Shown piece by piece: positions 24,391 through 33,096 of a DNA stretch of 64,000 nt (position 1 is its first letter; each line of letters starts with the position of its first letter). The position numbers and the translations under genes are program-made. Origin of the DNA: an uncultured Clostridia bacterium (GTDB lineage Bacteria > Bacillota > Clostridia > Christensenellales > Aristaeellaceae); NCBI GenBank assembly GCA_947166385.1, contig CAMVEB010000021.1:1-64000 (forward strand), written 5' to 3'. The notes under the pieces are model-generated. The model did no database searches. It was not told where the DNA came from and was given only the letters and a program-made list of their open reading frames with translations.

Positions 24391-25464
24391 TCAGCCGCCC
24401 CGCCGCTCCCGGCGGCGGATCCGGTTGATATGCCGTTCAAACTCGCCGCCGTCCAGCAGCTCCGCCAGCACCAGCTGCTCGAACACCGGCACCGAGCAGG
24501 AATAGAACCCCACCGTCTTCGCGAACAGCGGCAGCAGCTGCCGGGGCAGCGCCATGTATCCCACCCGGACCGAAGGCGACACCGTCCTGGAAAAGGTATT
24601 CAGATAGATCACGTTCTGCATGCGGGTGGCGGCGAAGACCGTCTCCTCCGGCTTGCGCAGCAGGGAGAATTCCGATTCATAGTCATCCTCGACAATGACC
24701 CGCCCCGGCGCGGCGGATCCCCAGCGCAGGTATTCCCGCCGCTTGGAGGGGGAGGCCGTGATTCCCGTCGGAAAGCTGCGGAACGGCGTGATATGCAGCA
24801 CGGAAGCCTTCGTCTGCCGCAGCGCTTCCGTCCGGATCCCGTCCCGGCCCAGCGGCAGCAGATCGCACTGCACCCCCTTCGAGCGGTACACCCGCTCGAT
24901 TTTTTCATAGGAGGGGGACTCCACCCCCCAGACCCGGTCCCTGCCCAGCATTTCCACCGTCAGGCCATAGAGGTATTCCGCGCCGCTGCCGATGATCAGC
25001 TGGTCCGCTTCCACCCGGATCCCCCGGTTCCGCGCCAGATAGCGGCACAGCGCCTCCCGCAGCTCCGCGCAGCCGGTGTTCGGTGCCTTGACCAGCAGGG
25101 CTTCCCCGTATTCCGACAGCACCCGCCGCATGACTTTCGCCAGCGTCGGAAAGGGAAAGGTATCCCGCCCTTCCGGCCGCGGCGGCGCCGCCGCCGTGTC
25201 CCGCGCGGCCCCCGCCTTCAGCGGCTGGGAAAACCCGTCCTCGTCCCGGTAGGTCACGAACACGCCGCTCCGGGCCCGGGCCTCCGCATAGCCTTCCTCG
25301 CACAGCAGCTCGATCCCGTGGTCCGCCGTCACCTCGCTGACGCCCCGCTCCCGGGCCAGCGACCGGCGGGAGGGCAGGCGGCTGCCCTCCGGGCGGATCC
25401 CGCTGATGATCTCCTCCCGCAGGGCTTCATACAGGGCCAGGTAGGCCGGTTTCTTCCGGGACAT
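24391..25464 (-). CDS. MocR-like GntR/aminotransferase regulator, truncated and without PLP lysine
   Basis: 357 residues from the ATG at 25464 (GGAGG 8 nt upstream; an ATG at 25482 has none). The GntR wHTH is at 1-75 (G-S-R-L-P-S-R-R-S-L-A), followed by a class-I aminotransferase-like domain. MocR proteins bind PLP through Lys in the F-S-K-T motif; here the motif reads N-T-F-S-R-T-V-S-P-S (codon AGG). The protein stops at R-R-R-E-R-R-G-G shortly after F-E-R-H-I-N-R, where relatives run on for roughly 90-100 more residues. The stop lies 6 bp from the convergent NusG-II stop. It is divergent from an ECF S-component gene, the usual partner in vitamin regulation. It is either an aporegulator that no longer needs PLP or a decaying gene. 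Confidence 0.8.
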   Translation of the reverse strand: MSRKKPAYLALYEALREEIISGIRPEGSRLPSRRSLARERGVSEVTADHGIELLCEEGYAEARARSGVFVTYRDEDGFSQPLKAGAARDTAAAPPRPEGRDTFPFPTLAKVMRRVLSEYGEALLVKAPNTGCAELREALCRYLARNRGIRVEADQLIIGSGAEYLYGLTVEMLGRDRVWGVESPSYEKIERVYRSKGVQCDLLPLGRDGIRTEALRQTKASVLHITPFRSFPTGITASPSKRREYLRWGSAAPGRVIVEDDYESEFSLLRKPEETVFAATRMQNVIYLNTFSRTVSPSVRVGYMALPRQLLPLFAKTVGFYSCSVPVFEQLVLAELLDGGEFERHINRIRRRERRGG

Positions 25465-25479
25465 CCGGGTTGCCTCCTT

Positions 25480-25529
25480 CATCTGGGATATTTTTCATCT
25501 GGTATGGTAAAATTCTTCTTTTCTGGTAC
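25480..25529. promoter_or_regulatory. Probable MocR operator repeats
   Basis: Direct repeats TTCATCTGG at 25478-25486 and 25494-25502 (16-bp step), then the related TTTCTGGTA around 25520-25526, in the divergent space between the regulator and the ECF transporter gene. MocR-family regulators commonly bind tandem direct repeats, so this is the likely binding site. Confidence 0.5.
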
Positions 25530-25558
25530 TTTTCATATGACCAAACGGAGCATATACT
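25530..25558 (+). promoter_or_regulatory. Promoter of the ECF S-component gene
   Basis: TTTTCA (25530-25535) and TATACT (25553-25558), 17-bp spacer, just downstream of the repeat cluster. Confidence 0.5.
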
Positions 25559-25592
25559 CTTTTGCATCCAAAGTCAAGGGAGGAATGTTCTG

Positions 25593-26183
25593 ATGAAGAA
25601 AAGCAACGCCAAGCTGACCCGGATCATCTTCGGCGCCGTCATGGCGGCCATCATCTGCGTGATTACCCTGTTCCGGATTCCGCTGGGACAGTCCAAGGTT
25701 CATTTTGCCAACGCCATGTGCCTGCTGGCCGGCCTGCTGCTGGGACCGCTGACCGGGGGGCTGTCCGCCGGCCTGGGGTCCGCGCTGTATGACGTGCTGT
25801 TCGGCGGGTATGATTTTCTGAACGCCGCCATCACCTTTGTCAGCAAGTTTGCCATGGCCTGGGTGACGGCCATTCTCTTCGACGCCTGGGCCAAAAAGAA
25901 CCGGGACAGCGATTCCAAAGCGAAATCGATCCTGCCCCTGGTGCTGACCTGCGCCGCCGGCGCGCTGACCTATGTGGCGCTGTATATGCTGAAAACATGG
26001 ATTTTCAAGATGTGGGTGGAGCCGGTCCCCGCGGATACGATTCCCACCGTGCTGGTGGCCAAGCTGGTTCCCTCGCTGATCAACGCCGCCTTCGCGATCG
26101 TCGTGGCCCCGGTGTTCTACCATGCCGTGATGCCGGCGCTGAAGTCCACCGGGATCATGAAACAGATGGAAGAAGCCCGGTAA
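25593..26183 (+). CDS. ECF transporter substrate-binding (S) component
   Basis: 196 residues from the ATG at 25593 (AAGGGAGGAATG upstream). About six membrane segments. The N-terminal K-L-T-R-I-I-F-G-A-V-M-A-A-I and the second-helix N-A-M-C-L-L-A-G-L-L-L-G-P-L-T-G-G-L-S-A-G-L-G-S-A-L-Y-D pattern are typical of S components that dock on EcfAAT. The substrate is probably a vitamin. Pairing with a divergent MocR regulator suggests a B6-related compound, but this is inference and the partner regulator has lost its PLP lysine. EcfA and EcfT are not in the window, so it should use a shared module. Confidence 0.82.
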   Translation: MKKSNAKLTRIIFGAVMAAIICVITLFRIPLGQSKVHFANAMCLLAGLLLGPLTGGLSAGLGSALYDVLFGGYDFLNAAITFVSKFAMAWVTAILFDAWAKKNRDSDSKAKSILPLVLTCAAGALTYVALYMLKTWIFKMWVEPVPADTIPTVLVAKLVPSLINAAFAIVVAPVFYHAVMPALKSTGIMKQMEEAR

Positions 26184-26188
26184 AGGAT

Positions 26189-27253
26189 TTAAGAATAATC
26201 GATCAGCAGGATCCTCACCCTGTCCGGACCCGTCACCTGGATCTCCCGCAGCCCGGTGTACGGGTCCGCTTTGTATCCGCTGGGCTCCAGGCCCTGGGCC
26301 TGCAGCCGCCTGCGGACTTTGGAAAGGTTGGAAACGGAGATGCACAGCGTCTGAGCCGGCAGGATGTCCTCCCCGGCCGTCCGGATTTCCAGCTCGCTCC
26401 GGCCCAGCCGCATCAGCAGGCCGCTTTCCGTCCGGCCGATGACCCGGTATCCCAGCCGGTCCGTGTAGAAGTCCTTTGCGCTGTCCGCGTCCGGGGATAC
26501 CAGCACGGTCCGGTTGGAGCCGATCCGCCGGCGCATCGGCGCCAGCGCTTTCTTTTTGGCCGTTTTCCGCCAGGCCGCGTCCAGCCTGGCCTGGCGCTTC
26601 CAGTCCGGGTGGGTCAGCACATACGCCAGCAGGATATACAGGATCTGCCCGACAAGCCCGCCCAGCGTGTTGGAAATCAGATCGTCCAGATCATACAGGC
26701 CCCGCTGGCTCATCAGCTGCAGATTTTCCGTCAGGAAGGAAATCAGGAAACAGGCGCCCACCGGGCGGGTCCGCACCCGTTCCCGGAACCAGCGGAAGCT
26801 GTAGGGCAGCAGATATCCCAGCGGCACGAACACCATCAGGTTCATATAGAACTGGGCGATATCCTCCGGCCGCACCAGCTTCACATTGGCAAAGGCGGAG
26901 AATCCCTCCGTAAAGAGCCGGGAAAACACATCCGAAAAGCCCCGGTCGGTCTGGAACGCGTTCTTCAGATCCTCCAGCGGGGCGACATGCACCAGGTACT
27001 GGTTCATGGCGGTCCGGGAAAAGAAGACCAGCCAGGCAAAGACCGCCAGATAGCCGATCACGCCGGCGGTGAGAATGCCCTGGCGGATTTTCAGCAGCCT
27101 GTCAGCCCGGGGATGCGCGTTGACGCCGCCCCGCAGGCTGAGTCCCAGCCAGCCGCAGATCTTCCGGTCCAGCCAGGGCATCAGGATCACCAGCGCCGCC
27201 ACCATTCCCGTCACCAGGAGATTGGTGGTCAGGCTGTTCGCGTCCAGACTCAC
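26189..27253 (-). CDS. VanZ-family membrane protein fused to a VOC (glyoxalase-like) domain
   Basis: 354 residues. Residues 1-215 form a VanZ-like membrane region: helices near 10-25, 60-80, 135-150 and 160-215, with F-Y-M-N-L-M-V-F-V-P-L-G-Y-L-L-P and the S-F-L-T-E-N-L-Q-L ... D-L-D-D-L-I-S-N-T-L-G-G-L-V-G signature. A basic linker (KRQARLDAAWRKTAKKKAL) leads to a VOC-fold domain at about 245-354: V-L-V-S-P-D-A-D-S-A-K-D-F-Y-T-D-R-L-G-Y and L-C-I-S-V-S-N-L-S-K-V-R-R-R-L. VanZ relatives are linked to glycopeptide and lipoglycopeptide tolerance by unclear means. The soluble domain is on the cytoplasmic side by topology guess. Stop and start overlap the downstream-read phospholipase gene by 4 bp. 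Confidence 0.8.
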   Translation of the reverse strand: MSLDANSLTTNLLVTGMVAALVILMPWLDRKICGWLGLSLRGGVNAHPRADRLLKIRQGILTAGVIGYLAVFAWLVFFSRTAMNQYLVHVAPLEDLKNAFQTDRGFSDVFSRLFTEGFSAFANVKLVRPEDIAQFYMNLMVFVPLGYLLPYSFRWFRERVRTRPVGACFLISFLTENLQLMSQRGLYDLDDLISNTLGGLVGQILYILLAYVLTHPDWKRQARLDAAWRKTAKKKALAPMRRRIGSNRTVLVSPDADSAKDFYTDRLGYRVIGRTESGLLMRLGRSELEIRTAGEDILPAQTLCISVSNLSKVRRRLQAQGLEPSGYKADPYTGLREIQVTGPDRVRILLIDYS

Positions 27254-28212
27254 TTCCGTTTCTTTCCTTTCTTCTCCGGTTCTTTTCCCTCCGGCGGCAG
27301 CAGGGAGGGCACGCTCAGATTCCGGGGGTCATCCACGGGCAGCCCGCTCAGATACGACCGGTTGCCGATCCGCCGGGCCAGCTCTTCCTCCCCGATCTCC
27401 CCCGTAAACACATACCGGCAGGCCGATTCGATCAGGTCCAGCGCGTTCTGCTTCGCCCGCTCCCGCATTTCGTCAAAGCCGTCGCGGGAACGGATGCCCG
27501 GCTCATGGCTGTGGGTCCATTCCTCCCGCCGCCGGTTTTCCACGTCCTCCTCGTTGAAGTGGGATTCGGAATAGCTCAGGGATTTCAGCAGCGGATGCTT
27601 TGTCCGCCGGGCCAGGCGGGAAAAAGCGCCCCGGGGATTCTCCAGCACCCGGTAGCACAGCCGGTACCGGGGGCAGGCCCGGTTCAGCGCCCGCCAGCAG
27701 TTTTCCCATCCGTACACCTCCAGGAACACCGCGTCCAGGTCCTCCCGGATCGATTCCGGCAGCTGCAGCTTTGCGAAATAGTGATCCGTGACCGGGTGCT
27801 TTTCCCCCCAGACCCCGGCGCGCTCCATCTCCCGGAGATCCAGGGTGTGCTCAAAGCTCATGTGGCAGCGGGGAAAGTGGTACTTTTCCTCCGTCATATG
27901 GATGATGTAGGGATGCGCCTCCGTATCCAGCGCGTAGTGGCACAGGAACCCGGCCAGGTAGGAAAACAGGTCCTCCGGCGCGGCGGAAACCTTTGCCCGG
28001 CGGGCCAGGGCCATCAGGAAATCCCCGGTCCGGGTGGTATGCATCCGCCGACCCCGGCCTTCCCGCCGCTTCCACGGCTCATACAGGAACCACACATCCG
28101 GGCCGAACAGGGCGAATGTGTAGGGGATCTCCCGGATTCTTCTCCCGGTTTCCTCCCCGAGGGCTTCCCGGACCTCCCGCCCGAAAGCGGCGTGTACGGC
28201 TACATCCGGCAT
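27250..28212 (-). CDS. Zinc-dependent phospholipase C-like protein
   Basis: 320 residues. The N-terminus (M-P-D-V-A-V-H-A-A-F-G-R-E-V) and the series of His/Asp ligands (H-A-A-F, F-G-P-D-V-W, R-x-M-H-T-T, G-F-L-C-H-Y-A-L-D-T-E-A-H-P-Y) match the metal-site pattern of the zinc-dependent phospholipase C / PLC-like family. No signal peptide is visible, so unlike clostridial toxins it is probably cytoplasmic and may be a hydrolase of other phosphoesters. A good AGAAGGAGAAG site precedes the ATG. It is translationally coupled to the VanZ-VOC gene. Confidence 0.75.
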   Translation of the reverse strand: MPDVAVHAAFGREVREALGEETGRRIREIPYTFALFGPDVWFLYEPWKRREGRGRRMHTTRTGDFLMALARRAKVSAAPEDLFSYLAGFLCHYALDTEAHPYIIHMTEEKYHFPRCHMSFEHTLDLREMERAGVWGEKHPVTDHYFAKLQLPESIREDLDAVFLEVYGWENCWRALNRACPRYRLCYRVLENPRGAFSRLARRTKHPLLKSLSYSESHFNEEDVENRRREEWTHSHEPGIRSRDGFDEMRERAKQNALDLIESACRYVFTGEIGEEELARRIGNRSYLSGLPVDDPRNLSVPSLLPPEGKEPEKKGKKRK

Positions 28213-28304
28213 GGTTCTTCTCCTTCTTCCTGCTTCTTCCCGCAGGATAAGCGATCATAAGGTACCATAAAGCGCGCGGAAACGCAACCCGGCCGCGCCC
28301 TGTG

Positions 28305-28333
28305 TTGCGCCGCGCCCGAATGATGGGTATAAT
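28305..28333 (+). promoter_or_regulatory. Promoter of the VanY-type peptidase gene
   Basis: TTGCGC (28305-28310) and TATAAT (28328-28333), 17-bp spacer, 30 bp before the start codon. Confidence 0.7.
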
Positions 28334-28362
28334 AGGGATACACGGGAAAGGAGGAATGCTGT

Positions 28363-29127
28363 ATGAAACCGCTGCGCATCAGGATCCTGTGCGTCTTCCT
28401 GCTGCTCCTGTCGCTCTTTCCCTGCTCCGCCCCCGCGGAGGGCACCGTGGATGTCCTGGCGGAATCGCTGCCCTTCCTGGTCAACAAGGATTACCCGGTA
28501 TCGGAGGATTTTGTCCCCGCGGATCTCGTTTTGCTGACCGAGGTGCTGGATTCCTCCCTGATCAAAGTGAAGTATAAAAAAACGCGGGCGGTCCGCGCCG
28601 CCGCCGAGGCGCTGGAGAAGATGCTGGAAGCGGCGAAGGCGGACGGCGTGAAGAAATGGCAGGTCAGCGCCGCCTATCGCAGCATCGCGGACCAGCAGAG
28701 CACCCTGAACGCCAAGATCAGCAGCTACCGGAAGAAGAACCCGGACTGGAGCCGCTCCCGCGCCCGGAGCGCGGCGCTCCGCACCGTGGCGGAGCCCGGC
28801 TGCAGCGAGCACCATCTCGGCCTCGCCTTCGATGTCAACGTACCCGGCACCTCCGCCTTCAAGGGCACAAAACAGTGCAAATGGCTCCACGCCCACTGCT
28901 GGGATTTCGGCTTCATCGTCCGCTACCAGAAGGGCAAGGAAGCCATCACCGGCTTCACCGCCGAGGAATGGCACATCCGCTATGTGGGCATTCCCCACGC
29001 GCAGTACATGCGGGATCACGATCTGTGTCTGGAGGAATACCTGCAGGGGATCTGGGACGGCACGATCGTCTCCCCCGTGGAGCCGGAAACCTTCTCTGTG
29101 GAAGAAATCCCCGTTTCTGAGGATTAA
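28363..29127 (+). CDS. Secreted M15B D,D-carboxypeptidase (VanY/DacY type)
   Basis: 254 residues with a signal peptide (residues 1-25, ending S-A-P-A-E). Peptidase M15 core: Q-V-S-A-A-Y-R-S (about 104), S-E-H-H-L-G-L-A-F-D-V-N (about 146-157, zinc His and Asp) and E-E-W-H-I-R-Y (about 204, catalytic Glu and third zinc His). It would trim terminal D-Ala or D-Lac from muropeptides outside the membrane. It has its own promoter and terminator. The nearby VanZ domain protein and a VanW protein further on are not a glycopeptide-resistance operon, because vanA/H/X are absent. Confidence 0.9.
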   Translation: MKPLRIRILCVFLLLLSLFPCSAPAEGTVDVLAESLPFLVNKDYPVSEDFVPADLVLLTEVLDSSLIKVKYKKTRAVRAAAEALEKMLEAAKADGVKKWQVSAAYRSIADQQSTLNAKISSYRKKNPDWSRSRARSAALRTVAEPGCSEHHLGLAFDVNVPGTSAFKGTKQCKWLHAHCWDFGFIVRYQKGKEAITGFTAEEWHIRYVGIPHAQYMRDHDLCLEEYLQGIWDGTIVSPVEPETFSVEEIPVSED

Positions 29128-29156
29128 TCATTCCGACCAGTCATGCTGTCGAAAAA

Positions 29157-29190
29157 GCGGGCCGCCTTCAGGCGGTCCGCATGATTTTTA
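29157..29190. terminator. Bidirectional terminator
   Basis: Stem GCGGGCCGCC / GGCGGTCCGC (one G-T) with a TTCA loop. T-rich tracts follow on both strands (ATGATTTTTATT on plus, TTTTT on minus). It serves the VanY gene and the convergent ABC transporter operon. Confidence 0.8.
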
Positions 29191-31125
29191 TTCCAGTTCA
29201 AACGCCCCGGTGTACAGCTGGTAATACTGCCCCTTCTCGGCAATCAGCTGATCGTGGCTGCCCCGCTCGATGATCCGGCCGTGGTCCAGCACCATGATTA
29301 CATCGCTGTTCTGGACGGTGGACAGCCGGTGCGCGATGACGAACACGGTCCGGCCCTCCATCAGCTTGTCCATGCCCCGGGCCACCAGGGCCTCCGTCCG
29401 GGTATCGATGGAGGAGGTCGCTTCATCCAGGATCATGACCGGCGGATCCGCCACCGCCGCCCGGGCGATGGAAATCAGCTGCCGCTGTCCCTGGCTCAGG
29501 CCGCTGCCGTCGCCCTTCAGCACGGTGTTGTATCCCTCGGGAAGCCGGGTGATGAAATCGTCCGCGTTCGCCAGTTTCGCCGCTGCGATGCATTCCTCGT
29601 CGGTCGCGTCCAGCTTACCGTAGCGGATATTGTCCATCACGGTGCCGGTGAACAGGTTCACATCCTGCAGCACCACGCCCAGGGACTTCCGCAGATCGCT
29701 CTTGCAGATCTTGTTGATGTTGATCCCGTCGTAGCGGATCTTGCCGTCCGCGATATCGTAGAAGCGGTTGATCAGGTTGGTGATCGTGGTCTTGCCGGCG
29801 CCGGTGGCGCCCACAAAGGCGACTTTCTGCCCGGGCTTCGCATACAGGCTGATATCGTGCAGCACGGGCTTCTCCGGGTCATAGGCAAAGTCCACATGCT
29901 CCATCACCACATCGCCGGCCAGCTTCGTGTAGGTGACGGTGCCGTCCGCGCTGTGGGGATGCTTCCAGGCCCACATGCCGGTATGCTCCTCCGCCTCGGT
30001 CAGCTCGCCGTTGACTTCCTTCGCGTTGACCAGCTTCACATAGCCCGCGTCCGCTTCCGGTTCCTCGTCCATCAGCTTGAAGATCCGCTCCGCGCCGGCG
30101 ATGGCCATCGCGATGAAGCTGATCTGCTGCGCCATCTGGTTGATGGGCATCATGAAGTTCCGGCTCAGCGTCAGGAACGCGGCAATGTTGCCCAGCGTCA
30201 GCGCGCCGGTTCCGTGCAGGCTCAGGTTGGTCACGTTGCCGATCGCCAGCGCGCCGCCCGCGATCGCCAGGATCACATACAGCAGGTGGCCCATGTTGTT
30301 GTTCACCGGGCCCAGGATATTGCTCAGCTTGTTGGCTTCCGTGGCGTTTTCGCACAGCTCGTCGTTCCGCCGGTCGAACTCTTCCTTCGCCTGCGGTTCA
30401 TGGTTGAAGACCTTGACGACCTTCTGGCCGTTGATCATCTCTTCGATGTATCCGTTCAGGGAGGCCAGGGAGGCCTGCTGCTTCGTGAAGTATTTGGCGC
30501 TTCCGCCGCCGATCTTCATGGTCACCTTCAGCATGACGGCCGTTCCGATCACCATCAGCAGCGTCAGCCAGACGCTGCAGTTCAGCATGGAGATGAACAC
30601 GACCGCCAGCGTGATGATCGAGGAAATCGTCTGGGGCAGTACCTGGCTGACCAGCTGGCGCAGGGTATCCGCGTCGTTGGTGTAATGGCTCATGACCTCG
30701 CCGTGGGTATGCGTGTCAAAGTAGCGGATCGGCAACGTCTGCATATGCTCGAACATTTCGTCCCGCACCTTGCGCAGCACGCTCTGGCTGATCACCGCCA
30801 TGATCCTGGCCTGGGCGAACGTCGCCCCGATGGCCAGCACATACAGGCCCGCCATCCACAGGATCGCGCGGAGCAGTCCGCTGAAATCGGGATTCACCTG
30901 GGCCAGCATGGGCGTGATATGATCGTCGATGATCCTGCCCAGGAAGGTGGCGGCCGAGGCCGTCGCCACGGCGTTCAGGATAATGCAGGCCAGAACGACC
31001 AGCAGCCGCGGCCAGAAGGGTTTCACATAGCCCAGCAGCCGTTTGACCGTATCCCTGCTGATCGGCTGGCGGGGGCCGCCCATGGCCATTCCGCGGGGCC
31101 CGGGGCCCATCCGGCGGTTACTCAT
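29188..31125 (-). CDS. ABC exporter half-transporter, catalytic NBD subunit
   Basis: 645 residues from the ATG at 31125, which overlaps the previous gene's stop by 8 bp and has GGGAGG upstream. Six membrane helices (about residues 30-350), a ~40-residue insertion before the NBD (about 375-415), then the nucleotide-binding domain. Walker A G-A-T-G-A-G-K-T-T, signature L-S-Q-G-Q-R-Q, Walker B M-I-L-D-E-A-T-S-S-I-D with the catalytic Glu. It pairs with the 583-residue gene just upstream to form a heterodimer of the TM287/288 or BmrCD kind, probably a drug or lipid exporter. Confidence 0.92.
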   Translation of the reverse strand: MSNRRMGPGPRGMAMGGPRQPISRDTVKRLLGYVKPFWPRLLVVLACIILNAVATASAATFLGRIIDDHITPMLAQVNPDFSGLLRAILWMAGLYVLAIGATFAQARIMAVISQSVLRKVRDEMFEHMQTLPIRYFDTHTHGEVMSHYTNDADTLRQLVSQVLPQTISSIITLAVVFISMLNCSVWLTLLMVIGTAVMLKVTMKIGGGSAKYFTKQQASLASLNGYIEEMINGQKVVKVFNHEPQAKEEFDRRNDELCENATEANKLSNILGPVNNNMGHLLYVILAIAGGALAIGNVTNLSLHGTGALTLGNIAAFLTLSRNFMMPINQMAQQISFIAMAIAGAERIFKLMDEEPEADAGYVKLVNAKEVNGELTEAEEHTGMWAWKHPHSADGTVTYTKLAGDVVMEHVDFAYDPEKPVLHDISLYAKPGQKVAFVGATGAGKTTITNLINRFYDIADGKIRYDGININKICKSDLRKSLGVVLQDVNLFTGTVMDNIRYGKLDATDEECIAAAKLANADDFITRLPEGYNTVLKGDGSGLSQGQRQLISIARAAVADPPVMILDEATSSIDTRTEALVARGMDKLMEGRTVFVIAHRLSTVQNSDVIMVLDHGRIIERGSHDQLIAEKGQYYQLYTGAFELE

Positions 31126-32869
31126 TCGCGTCGCCTCCCTTCGTCTGGGATTCATAGACTTCGCGGTAAATCGCGCACCGGTCCAGCAGCTCCGCGTGGG
31201 TGCCGGCATCCGCCACCCGGCCGTTATCCAGCACGACAATCAGATCCGCGTCCTGCACGGAGGAAACCCGCTGCGCGATGATCAGCTTGGTGGTGTCGGG
31301 GATGTAGCTGCGGAAACCGGCGCGGATCTGCGCGTCCGTCCGGGTATCCACCGCGCTGGTGCTGTCATCCAGAATCAGGATCTTCGGCTTCTTCAGCAGC
31401 GCGCGGGCAATGCACAGGCGCTGCTTCTGCCCGCCGGACACATTGGTGCCGCCCTGCTCGATTTTGGAGAAATACCGGTCCGGGAAATCCTGGATGAAGG
31501 GATCCGCCTGCGCCAGCCTGCAGGCCTCGGCCATCTCCTCATCCGTGGCGTTCTCGTTGCCCCAGCGCAGGTTGTCCTTGATCGTGCCGCTGAAGAGTTC
31601 GTTCTTCTGCAGCACCATGGCCACGCTGTCCCGCAGAGCTGTCAGGTCGTACTCCCGGGTGTCCACGCCGCCGACGCGCACCGATCCCGCGCTCACATCG
31701 TACAGCCGGGGGATCAGCTGCACCAGCGAGGACTTGCCGCTGCCGGTGCCGCCCAGGATGCCGACCACGGCCCCGGACGGGATATGAAGGTTGATATCCT
31801 CCAATGTCTCCCGCTCGCTGTCCTTCGCGTAGCTGAAGCTGACATGGTCAAAATCGATGGATCCGTCCCGGATCTCGGTCTTCGCGTTTTCCGGCGAGGT
31901 GATGTCGCTCTCCTCATCCAGCACTTCCACAATCCGCTGGGCGGAAGCCCGGCTCATCGTGATCATCAGGAAGGTAAAGGATACCATCATCAGGCTGGAC
32001 AGCACCTGGATCACGTAGGTGATCAGGCTCATCAGCTGGCCGGTGGTCAGGCCCACCGCCGGATCGTTGCCGGAGGCGATGATCGCCTTCGCGCCCAGCC
32101 AGGAAATTACCAGCGAGCAGGTATAGATACAGGTCATCATCAGAGGGGACATGAACGCCAGGTTCCGTTCCGCCTTGACGAAATCCCCGTAAATGGATCC
32201 GGAAATCCCGTTGAACTTCTCCACCTCGTAGTCTTCCCGGACAAAGCTCTTGACCACGCGGACGCCCCGCAGGTTTTCCTGCACGACGTTGTTCAGCTTG
32301 TCATAGGTCTTGAAAACCCGCTGGAACACCGGGTGCGTGCGGGTCATGATCAGATAGATGCCCACGCCCAGCACCGGCAGCGCCACCAGGAACACCATGG
32401 AAATCCGGGCGTTGATCGTCATCGCCATGATCAGCGAGAACAGCAGCGTCAGCGGCGCGCGGACCGCCATCCGCAGGATCATCTGGAAGCTGTTCTGCAC
32501 GTTGGTCACGTCCGTCGTCAGCCGGGTGATGATCGAGGAGGTGCTGAACTTGTCGATGTTCGAGAAAGAGTAATCCTGGATTTTGTAATACATGTCGTGC
32601 CGCAGGTTCCGGGCAAACCCGGCGGAAGAAATCGCCGCCATCCGGCCGCTCATGACGCCGGAGAGCAGCGAGATGGCCGCCGTCACCAGCAGGATCCCGC
32701 CGTACAGCAGGATCTGCTCCATGCTCCCGTCCTCAATCCCCAGGTCAATCAGCCGGCTCATGATCATCGGGATCAGCGCTTCCATCGCCACCTCCCCCAC
32801 CATGAACAGGGGGGTGGCAATCGCCTGCCGCTTGTATTGCCGGACCCTGGATGCCAGTTTTTTGATCAT
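31118..32869 (-). CDS. ABC exporter half-transporter, degenerate-site NBD subunit
   Basis: 583 residues: membrane domain 1-320, NBD 340-575. Walker A G-G-T-G-S-G-K-S-S, signature V-S-G-G-Q-K-Q-R. Walker B reads L-I-L-D-D-S-T-S-A-V-D, so the catalytic Glu is Asp. This is the standard mark of the non-hydrolysing site in heterodimeric exporters and fits with the canonical Glu in the partner. It is the first gene of a two-gene operon behind a palindrome-covered promoter. No regulator gene is adjacent. Confidence 0.92.
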   Translation of the reverse strand: MIKKLASRVRQYKRQAIATPLFMVGEVAMEALIPMIMSRLIDLGIEDGSMEQILLYGGILLVTAAISLLSGVMSGRMAAISSAGFARNLRHDMYYKIQDYSFSNIDKFSTSSIITRLTTDVTNVQNSFQMILRMAVRAPLTLLFSLIMAMTINARISMVFLVALPVLGVGIYLIMTRTHPVFQRVFKTYDKLNNVVQENLRGVRVVKSFVREDYEVEKFNGISGSIYGDFVKAERNLAFMSPLMMTCIYTCSLVISWLGAKAIIASGNDPAVGLTTGQLMSLITYVIQVLSSLMMVSFTFLMITMSRASAQRIVEVLDEESDITSPENAKTEIRDGSIDFDHVSFSYAKDSERETLEDINLHIPSGAVVGILGGTGSGKSSLVQLIPRLYDVSAGSVRVGGVDTREYDLTALRDSVAMVLQKNELFSGTIKDNLRWGNENATDEEMAEACRLAQADPFIQDFPDRYFSKIEQGGTNVSGGQKQRLCIARALLKKPKILILDDSTSAVDTRTDAQIRAGFRSYIPDTTKLIIAQRVSSVQDADLIVVLDNGRVADAGTHAELLDRCAIYREVYESQTKGGDANE

Positions 32870-32917
32870 TCCCTACCGGTCCTCGCTTTCCTTGTCTGCT
32901 TTGCGCGATATCAATAT

Positions 32918-32930
32918 CTCAGTAACTGAG
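32918..32930. promoter_or_regulatory. Palindromic operator at the ABC exporter promoter
   Basis: CTCAGT-A-ACTGAG is a perfect 6-bp palindrome, extended by matching AATA/TATT arms after one mismatch. It lies immediately downstream of the -10 box, covering the start site. MarR-family repressors use sites of this size and position; the repressor must be encoded elsewhere. Confidence 0.7.
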
Positions 32931-32932
32931 TT

Positions 32933-32961
32933 ATTTTATCATAAGAAGGAAGCAACTTCAA
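32933..32961 (-). promoter_or_regulatory. Promoter of the ABC exporter operon
   Basis: Minus-strand TTGAAG (32956-32961) and TAAAAT (32933-32938), 17-bp spacer, followed by the palindrome. Confidence 0.75.
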
Positions 32962-33096
32962 TGATGCATTTTTTCAATGATTTTCTGATTCGTTTTTTCA
33001 GTGGTTTTCTTTCGGGGACGCCTTGTTCCCCTTCCGGGCGCATGGTAGAATGGCGGTGGCTGATATCCAGACGACCTGGAGAAAGGATCCGGTGCC

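Noticed and set aside
29254-31281. A 675-codon plus-strand open frame
   Set aside because: Shadow of the ABC exporter subunit, whose Walker and signature motifs are all on the minus strand.
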